This document shows positions 34,601 through 37,948 of a DNA stretch of 37,948 bases, piece after piece; the stretch's first letter is position 1; every line of letters starts with the position of its first letter. Location: positions 1 to 37,948 of the forward strand of contig JAFYVL010000004.1 of assembly GCA_017549125.1 (NCBI GenBank), given 5' to 3'. The notes below the pieces were generated by a model, which had not been told where the DNA came from, did no database searches, and saw only the letters and a program-made list of their open reading frames with translations. This DNA comes from Oscillospiraceae bacterium (GTDB taxonomy: Bacteria > Bacillota > Clostridia > Oscillospirales > Oscillospiraceae). The position numbers and the translations under genes are program-made.

Positions 34601-36797
34601 AGGTTATGTTCAGGAAGGCAATGTCTTCCAGCTTCATGCCTGCAGACAGGGCTGCCTCAAATACAGACGCATCCATGGTAATGGTCTGCCAATCTGCAGA
34701 GCCGTCACCGGTTGCCCAAACTGTAGAGGTTACGGCCTTCCAATCGTTGTTATAGAACTGGATGCCGATCTTCTGGGTGGGCTTGCCATTGGATGCTTCA
34801 AACTTCACATCGAATGCCAGATCCTTGCCCTCTAGGTCAAATCTGTTCAGATTGCCCAGATGGACCAGCATGGTAGGATTGGTCTTTTGAGCAGCGGTGG
34901 CAGAGAATTTCCAGGAACGGATACTCTCGCTGCCATAGGTCTCGGTACAATTGTTTGCATAGGACAAAGAACCTGCACCGGTCCAATCGCTGGCGCTGTA
35001 GGAATAGGCTGCATAGGCCAGACGGTCAGTATTCTGCTCGGTCTGCTCTGTACCCTTGCAGAGGCTAATGAGCCAAGGCGCAATTTCACGCATGCAACGC
35101 TCATAGCCGTGGTCGTTGCCGTGGACACCGTCGAAAGTGCCCTGACCATAGATAGCGCTAAATTCAGCATTGAACTGGGTATTGTTCACCAGATCCAGGT
35201 AAGGAACGCCCCACTTGTCGCAGATTTGCTTTGCCAAAGGCACAAACTCATCACGGAAGCGGACACCGTCCCAGTCGCCGGTATAGCAAATGAAGTTGAT
35301 CACAAAGGCGATCTGTGCGTTGGGATAGTTGGTACGCAGGTAGCAGAACACCTTTTCCATACCGCTGGCAGTGGTTTCAAAATTAAAATCATCCACCTTG
35401 GCAGAGGAAACAGGGATGTCGCTGACCGTACCTAGATCCTCAATGGCACTCCAAATATCATTGACACCGCCGTTGAGCACGAAGAAATCCACATCCACAC
35501 CGGAGGGAATACTCTTGAGCTGATTGTAAATGGGAGTTCTGTTGGCTACATCAGAATAACTTGTGCCGCCAACACCCAGATTATAGCGGTTGATGCCGTA
35601 ATGCTCCTGCAGTTCACCGGACCAACCCTTGTAACCCAGAGCTGCAGTTATAGAGTCGCCCATAAAGACAACATTCTTATTCTGCAGAGGGGTGTAATGA
35701 ACATCAATATCTTCAATGCGAACATTGTCCACATAGAAGGCGCGGTCTGTACGGGGAGTATTGGTATCGAACTTCGCACCGATGGAAACATAGCGCACAT
35801 CGCTCAGATTCTTACCGGACTGCAAGCCCAGCAGAATGGCGGGGGTCACAGAAGTCCACTGACCAATGGTAGTATAGCTGCTGGTAGTGCTGATCACCTG
35901 GTTTGCGCTGTTATACAGCTTCACCACAAAGCCATTACCCGCATTATAAGACAGCATATCCAAAACCAGATCCTTATTGGTCAGGTCATAGGATTTGCCC
36001 AGATCGTACTTGACGGTCAGAGTCTCGCTCTCACCGGCAACAGCAGAGAACTTATGAGAGGTGTTACTCTGTGCGCCGTAGGAGACGTCGGTGCAATCAT
36101 GCTCATAGAACAAGGTGGTGTTGTTTGCCACATTGCCAACCACCTTGGCATCTGCCAGCAGGTCTGCGGCAGAATCCTGGGCATCGGTTGCCACAGAACG
36201 CTCTTCCAGGTGCATATTGTCAATGTAGATATTCTGCGCACCACCGGCAGGAATGGTAAAGTGCAAATTGATGCTTCTCACACCGCTCAGGCTCATGCCG
36301 GGCAGCAAGAAGGCCTGCAATGCACCATTTTCCACGGTTAAAGTATGCCAGCCATCGCCGGTAAAGTACCGATAATAGCCCTGGGTGATCTGGTTACCGC
36401 CGGCATCGTACAGGGAAATATTGATGCTGTAGCCCACCAGATCCAATGCCGGATCAGCCTTGATGTCAAACACCAGATCCTGATTGGTCAGATCATAAGT
36501 GTTACCCAAATTGATCTGCATGGAAGGATAGGTGTAGCCATCGGATCTCTTGCGGGTAAAGCGCCAGGAATACAAGCTGTCAGCACCGTTGGTTACGGTG
36601 CTTTTGCTGTCATAGCCGTAGTCGCTTCCGGTCCAGCTTACATTGCCGCTGACAAAGGATGCCTCTGCCAGCATGTCAGAATCCTTTTCTGTTTGCTCCG
36701 TTGCTGATTGTGCGGCCATGGTGGTAAATGGGAGCATACCCAGAACCATCACAAGCACCAGCAAAGCAGACAAAACACTTTGAATCTTCTTTTGCAT
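28653..36797 (-). CDS. Giant secreted multidomain protein with three SGNH hydrolase domains
   Basis: This 2714-residue exported protein starts with a signal peptide (about 1-29). Layout: two carbohydrate-binding-like beta modules (30-375); SGNH domain 1 (GDSIT Ser382, LNGGVND, Asp556/His559); two more beta modules (585-925); SGNH domain 2 (Ser936, LNGGVND, His1106); a linker and a domain similar to the nuclease C-terminus (about 1127-1380). Next come four YGYF modules of about 120 residues (1381-1900), a Glu/Pro/Thr linker, a beta domain (about 1926-2086), a fifth carbohydrate-binding-like module, SGNH domain 3 (Ser2266, LDGGIND, His2434) and two final YGYF modules. All three SGNH sites look complete. 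Such domains often remove acetyl groups from sugars; the substrate is unknown. No LPXTG or SLH anchor is seen. AGGAGG is seven bases before the ATG. Confidence 0.88.
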   Translation of the reverse strand: MQKKIQSVLSALLVLVMVLGMLPFTTMAAQSATEQTEKDSDMLAEASFVSGNVSWTGSDYGYDSKSTVTNGADSLYSWRFTRKRSDGYTYPSMQINLGNTYDLTNQDLVFDIKADPALDLVGYSINISLYDAGGNQITQGYYRYFTGDGWHTLTVENGALQAFLLPGMSLSGVRSINLHFTIPAGGAQNIYIDNMHLEERSVATDAQDSAADLLADAKVVGNVANNTTLFYEHDCTDVSYGAQSNTSHKFSAVAGESETLTVKYDLGKSYDLTNKDLVLDMLSYNAGNGFVVKLYNSANQVISTTSSYTTIGQWTSVTPAILLGLQSGKNLSDVRYVSIGAKFDTNTPRTDRAFYVDNVRIEDIDVHYTPLQNKNVVFMGDSITAALGYKGWSGELQEHYGINRYNLGVGGTSYSDVANRTPIYNQLKSIPSGVDVDFFVLNGGVNDIWSAIEDLGTVSDIPVSSAKVDDFNFETTASGMEKVFCYLRTNYPNAQIAFVINFICYTGDWDGVRFRDEFVPLAKQICDKWGVPYLDLVNNTQFNAEFSAIYGQGTFDGVHGNDHGYERCMREIAPWLISLCKGTEQTEQNTDRLAYAAYSYSASDWTGAGSLSYANNCTETYGSESIRSWKFSATAAQKTNPTMLVHLGNLNRFDLEGKDLAFDVKFEASNGKPTQKIGIQFYNNDWKAVTSTVWATGDGSADWQTITMDASVFEAALSAGMKLEDIAFLNITFNFADNAGNTQTVYMDNLRIVNDKATEASEAASDLLYGATYVDGYFTTAGFGYDQKNTSYVSGTDSKYSLRFFAADNKTAWTTATFKLPKAIDLTTNSLEFDVIGHNQRAVVVDLYDSNMKLVTNDTFTIRDTGWQTFEINSLFGLAKDKTADDLKEISYIRFSFSFEKAETGRTIIIDNLNIYANEQYDTNISGMTGLYLGDSISEAISYKGWAGEMAEHYGVNGVNVSASGAVVINNQTHNIHQQLAKAPKDVEFDFVMLNGGVNDVWKGHPLGSVSPEGTTTFDVNTTMGALEDLFSKLKATYPNSQIVFILNYVCVQSGYPSDTFRDVYAPLAREACAKWDIHCLDLVDNDAFNAEFDATANVHTYDGVHPNKPGYDVLTAYIVDYLEDVMLDESQDPYWTLEKNETVNLTLTEDLYVNLNGYTLSGIINTNGFNVYAIDSTTDKYTCDKMGYFTAVDAQGNAIAPVAHFRSYANGTIKRYVTIETESGYTFHRFYVGITKQSLAPNVTGVGYKAVFCGDEMVQAILDETDAYGYELYLEGYAPISRSRDRDSFVSGKEVTLRVNNFDVENHGETNLYASVWVNLNGEVIRSSEYTLTLREMVETVNAEYKSYTQTQLQAVRDMVNANPIMANWEVANLFKQDVVRGDYFAAGENTVIDIVNAAEVGTLSFEYRIVEGEEFSIALLPDWSNYYGYFTFNTQGAGGAYEGVTVEPLDDGYFRVTCNLDKLNAFAGTPTKVIDFLYIRGGWSDATGYIDNVVCTEATVEPDITDDVYEGGQLVANQDLTIAMDNEQEVVTLTFDYKIDNDGYFHIALLPDWSNYFGYFKFDANGVAGNYAGVTTEKLSDGSIRATLDMAALTTMAGNPSKVLTILYVRGGYTTANGTISNIHLSHSSQAAPRGEALAAGFDKTIMLENTENLKTLSFDYKITKGNQFAMALMPNWSSFYGYYEFAATGPKATNEGVTAETLDDGYIRVTFDMEALTKINGTPTTALEFLYIRGGWSDATGYIDNVQFTTETVEPEQPTEPELPSGSGIVTPGGSFAAGEDLIVNFEPDAYEVVTFDYKITNGGEMAVCLLQTDWQKFYGYFNFDANGTTQEYAGVSTEKLSNGYIRATLVLAELNKTNFNENRDNAPETVGVLYVRGGWSTAAGTIDNVRCLTKVDSGTEPEQPTEPSEPTDPTEPEPDAPVGAETVSGDWTNMAVDQGISTATYSMSNEHTVSGSERSLKITTKAGDVGGVYLNASDAVEKGNLAKLPDFTSGKFTAWFYFGDQRPMAFLRGIDSNWNKGVTGIFQLEDKGNGWYYGELAASELEFEVRATNTKTSEMIRVAIEVPGDSTVYVDNLKWEPISVTEQTEKATDLLAVSTVVTGVSTITPETCTDMVSGLNSLYSHKFTAAAGVAQKKSVRYELPKSYDMTSQALSVDVHRYDVDKTYGVMMVSLQDSKGNTVVDALVDNVYWMNWNHIEVDLYKYLEEGKSLSDVKYVTFTFYFDKHTNYDRVYYLDNMAITPYETYDTVLKGTSALYIGDSISISKPFKGWAGLLEERYGVDRTNVSVGGTTFSTTGTQIKNQLANVPEDAEFDYIILDGGINDLYLSCPDLGKVSDLPLTAAPSKFDDSTAIGAFEQLISMLKRRYPNAKIGFVITYQRIDKWVNAFVPEVKKACDKWGVSYLSLPDTYEFMQLFNTCTGAHTTDTVHANVAGYNLIMEHLPQWMAAIPAPESIEGFEPEQGKEVFAGGEFAAGVSLTAAMDNQSAVSKLSFDYKITNNGYFNIALLPDWNNFYGYFKFDTNGAIGSYAGIVTRKLEDGSIRVYVDMDALTTITGAPTKVLTALFIRGDWSTANGTISNICINGAVETPPRGEAFTTGVHKTFDPVNLGNLKKISFEYKITEGTQFNIALLPNWSSYYGYYNFNATGSVNAYNGVTTEVLDDGYVRVTFDMEKLTDKVGTPTTAIDFLYLRADWSDASGYVDNVQFTA

Positions 36798-36828
36798 AAA
36801 GTTACCTCCTAAGTAAAATGATGTATTA

Positions 36829-36886
36829 ACGACTTGATATCGTAAATTACATATCGTGATTTCTCAATAGGGATAGTTCACGACTT
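36829..36886. promoter_or_regulatory. Candidate regulator binding sites (short direct repeats)
   Basis: ATATCGT occurs twice (36837-36843 and 36851-36857), 14 bp apart and overlapping the -10 and spacer of the giant-gene promoter. ACGACTT also occurs twice (36829-36835 and 36880-36886), 51 bp apart. Paired direct repeats are a usual AraC-family operator form, and the AraC gene is adjacent. Binding is inferred only. Confidence 0.4.
36839..36867 (-). promoter_or_regulatory. Promoter of the giant SGNH gene
   Basis: On the minus strand, TTGAGA (36862-36867) and TACGAT (36839-36844) are spaced by 17 bp, 42 bp upstream of the start codon. The -10 box is weak, which fits a promoter needing an activator. 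Confidence 0.55.
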
Positions 36887-36891
36887 TACAC

Positions 36892-36920
36892 TTGTATATT
36901 AAACCATTATGTGCTATAAT
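36892..36920 (+). promoter_or_regulatory. Promoter of the AraC-family gene
   Basis: TTGTAT (36892-36897) and TATAAT (36915-36920) are separated by 17 bp, 56 bp upstream of the AraC start and divergent from the giant-gene promoter. Confidence 0.7.
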
Positions 36921-36975
36921 TCTAGCAAGATTGTGTTAAAAATATGCCATTTTGTCTTGTTGGAGGGGATTTGCC

Positions 36976-37785
36976 ATGCAAAGCTACTTAAGTGAAACCC
37001 ATAGTCAAATCAAGTTGCGTCTGCACTATCATCACAACTATCCCCCGCACTTCCACAGAGAGTTAGAACTGATCTTTATGCAGGACGGTTGCAACCGTGT
37101 CAACATGAATGGTGTCACCTATCAAATTCCTGCAGGCAGTGTCTTTTTAGCACCTCCCAACACCATCCATTCCTACCAAAATCCCCTCGGGGAATGTACC
37201 TCTCTGCTTTTGATCGTAGATCCCAGCTTACTGGTAGGACCGGGATCTCAATTATCGTCCCAAACACCCTTGAGCCCTATATGGAGTGACCCAGAGAAGA
37301 CCAGCGATATCTGGTCAATGATTCAATTTGCCTATGACCATGGACGATCCATGTCCAGAGACAGCTTTATTCTGCTGATCTCCACCATCATTTCTATGGT
37401 TTTGGATAACATGCCCCTAAGCAATTCAGACCAACCCCGCCGCACAGAACAACGGATTTTGAACTATTGTCAGCAGCATTATCACGAACCTATTACATCC
37501 GATATGGTTGCTGCCGCTGTGGGTCTCAGTCGCAGCCGTCTTAGCCATATTTTCAATAATGTTTTGCAAATCCCCTTCCCCGTCTATATCAACGGTCTCC
37601 GGCTCAATGATGCCTTATCTCTATTAACCAATACAAAAATGTCCACCATCGATATTGCCGCACGAGCCGGCTTTACCTCTCTACGGAACTTCAATCGTGT
37701 CTTTACGGAAAAATTTGGTTTTACGCCTTCCCAATGTCGCAAGCAGCATCTGGAAAAGAATTTGCAATCCTTTAACTTTAAATGA
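36976..37785 (+). CDS. AraC-family transcriptional regulator
   Basis: This 269-residue regulator has an N-terminal cupin-type sensing domain (HYHHNYPPHFHRELEL and IPAGSVFLAPPNTIH, about 18-75) and a C-terminal AraC DNA-binding domain with two helix-turn-helix units (about 165-265). The first helix-turn-helix is MVAAAVGLSRSRLSHIF, the second TIDIAARAGFTSLRNFNRVF, closing with FGFTPSQCRK. Such proteins usually sense a sugar or related small molecule and activate nearby genes. It is divergent from the giant SGNH gene and is the only regulator seen next to the glycan cluster, so it likely controls one or both. The start at 36976 has GGAGGGG seven bases upstream. Confidence 0.92.
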   Translation: MQSYLSETHSQIKLRLHYHHNYPPHFHRELELIFMQDGCNRVNMNGVTYQIPAGSVFLAPPNTIHSYQNPLGECTSLLLIVDPSLLVGPGSQLSSQTPLSPIWSDPEKTSDIWSMIQFAYDHGRSMSRDSFILLISTIISMVLDNMPLSNSDQPRRTEQRILNYCQQHYHEPITSDMVAAAVGLSRSRLSHIFNNVLQIPFPVYINGLRLNDALSLLTNTKMSTIDIAARAGFTSLRNFNRVFTEKFGFTPSQCRKQHLEKNLQSFNFK

Positions 37786-37839
37786 CATTACCCCCTGGTC
37801 TTAACAATGAACTGAACCAGTAAAACTGGACAATAGACA

Positions 37840-37880
37840 AAATCCCCCCTGATGTAGGATAATAACATCAGGGGGGATTT
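37840..37880 (+). promoter_or_regulatory. Hairpin sequestering the transposase ribosome site
   Basis: AAATCCCCCCTGATGT (37840-37855) pairs perfectly over 16 bp with ACATCAGGGGGGATTT (37865-37880). The paired GGGGGGA is the only Shine-Dalgarno-like sequence before the ATG at 37884. Such hairpins in insertion sequences block translation from transcripts that read in from outside. Confidence 0.7.
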
Positions 37881-37883
37881 ACT

Positions 37884-37948
37884 ATGAACAAACGAAGATA
37901 CACAAAGATACAAGCGTTACTTCCAGTAATAGAGCAGATGCTTGAAGC
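37884..37948 (+). CDS. IS3-family transposase OrfA, N-terminal fragment (runs off window)
   Basis: Only the first 21 codons are present, starting MNKRRYTKIQALLPVIEQM. This resembles the start of helix-turn-helix OrfA proteins of IS3-family elements, which bind the element ends and are fused by frameshift to the OrfB integrase. The gene continues past the window, so integrity cannot be judged. Confidence 0.6.
   Translation, partial: MNKRRYTKIQALLPVIEQMLE

Larger units (their letters stand above)
37808..37948 (+). mobile_element. Left end of an IS3-family (IS150-like) insertion sequence, cut by window end
   Basis: TGAACTGAACCAGTAAAACTGGACA (25 bases from 37808) resembles the terminal inverted repeat of IS150-group elements, which begin TGAACTG and contain a TTGGACA-like block. 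A transposase OrfA start lies inside. The right end and target duplication are beyond the window, so the family call rests on the terminus and 21 residues of protein. Confidence 0.65.

Noticed and set aside
30933-34835. 1300-residue open frame antisense to the giant SGNH gene
   Set aside because: It has no ribosome site, no known motif, and a biased Ile/Gly/His/Val composition produced by the codon pattern of the opposite, clearly real gene.

Overview
The window looks like a chromosomal segment of a gut-type Clostridia bacterium (Oscillospiraceae/Ruminococcaceae-like). This rests on a DnaD-like/DnaI-like primosome gene pair, consensus sigma-A promoters, strong AGGAGG ribosome sites, Thr/Glu/Pro linkers in surface proteins, and many small intergenic palindromes. 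The assignment is an inference from gene content; no taxonomic marker is present.

Left end (1-5.7 kb): repeat-rich non-coding DNA (1-403), then a minus-strand operon read from about 5.1 kb down to 0.4 kb: DnaD-like protein, DnaC/DnaI-like helicase loader, and two tandem CapA-type membrane-anchored metallophosphatase-fold proteins. A tRNA-Met(CAT)/tRNA-Glu(TTC) pair with a perfect consensus promoter and a terminator follows, next to palindromic repeats and a tRNA 3'-end-like fragment.

Centre-left (5.8-12.7 kb, plus strand): two large tandem secreted endonuclease I-family proteins. They carry InlB-like repeats, Cys/His-rich repeats and two lectin-like modules in swapped order, and they end in a near-identical C-terminal block.

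Centre-right (12.7-28.4 kb, minus strand): a tightly packed run of glycan-catabolism genes starting from one clear promoter near 28.5 kb. In transcription order: GH20 hexosaminidase, GH123/DUF4091-like lipoprotein, cytoplasmic GH123-like protein, thiazoline-carboxylate hydrolase-like protein, a second GH123-like lipoprotein that has lost one catalytic acid, GH36 alpha-galactosidase-like enzyme, metallophosphoesterase lipoprotein, and a GH109-like NAD-dependent Gfo/Idh/MocA enzyme. After short gaps come a DUF1284-like protein, N-acetylhexosamine 1-kinase (nahK-like) and another metallophosphoesterase lipoprotein. Four of the hydrolase families (GH20, GH36, GH109, GH123) are known to act on GalNAc, GlcNAc or Gal, and NahK phosphorylates GalNAc/GlcNAc. 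I infer a host-glycan (mucin or glycosphingolipid) GalNAc-centred utilisation locus. No sugar transporter lies in the window.

Right end (28.6-37.9 kb): a 2714-residue secreted multidomain protein with three complete SGNH-hydrolase domains, five carbohydrate-binding-like modules and six copies of a YGYF-type beta-rich module. It is divergent from an AraC-family regulator, and the intergenic region holds short direct repeats that could be operators. The window ends inside the left end of an IS3-family (IS150-like) insertion sequence whose transposase ribosome site is buried in a perfect 16-bp hairpin.
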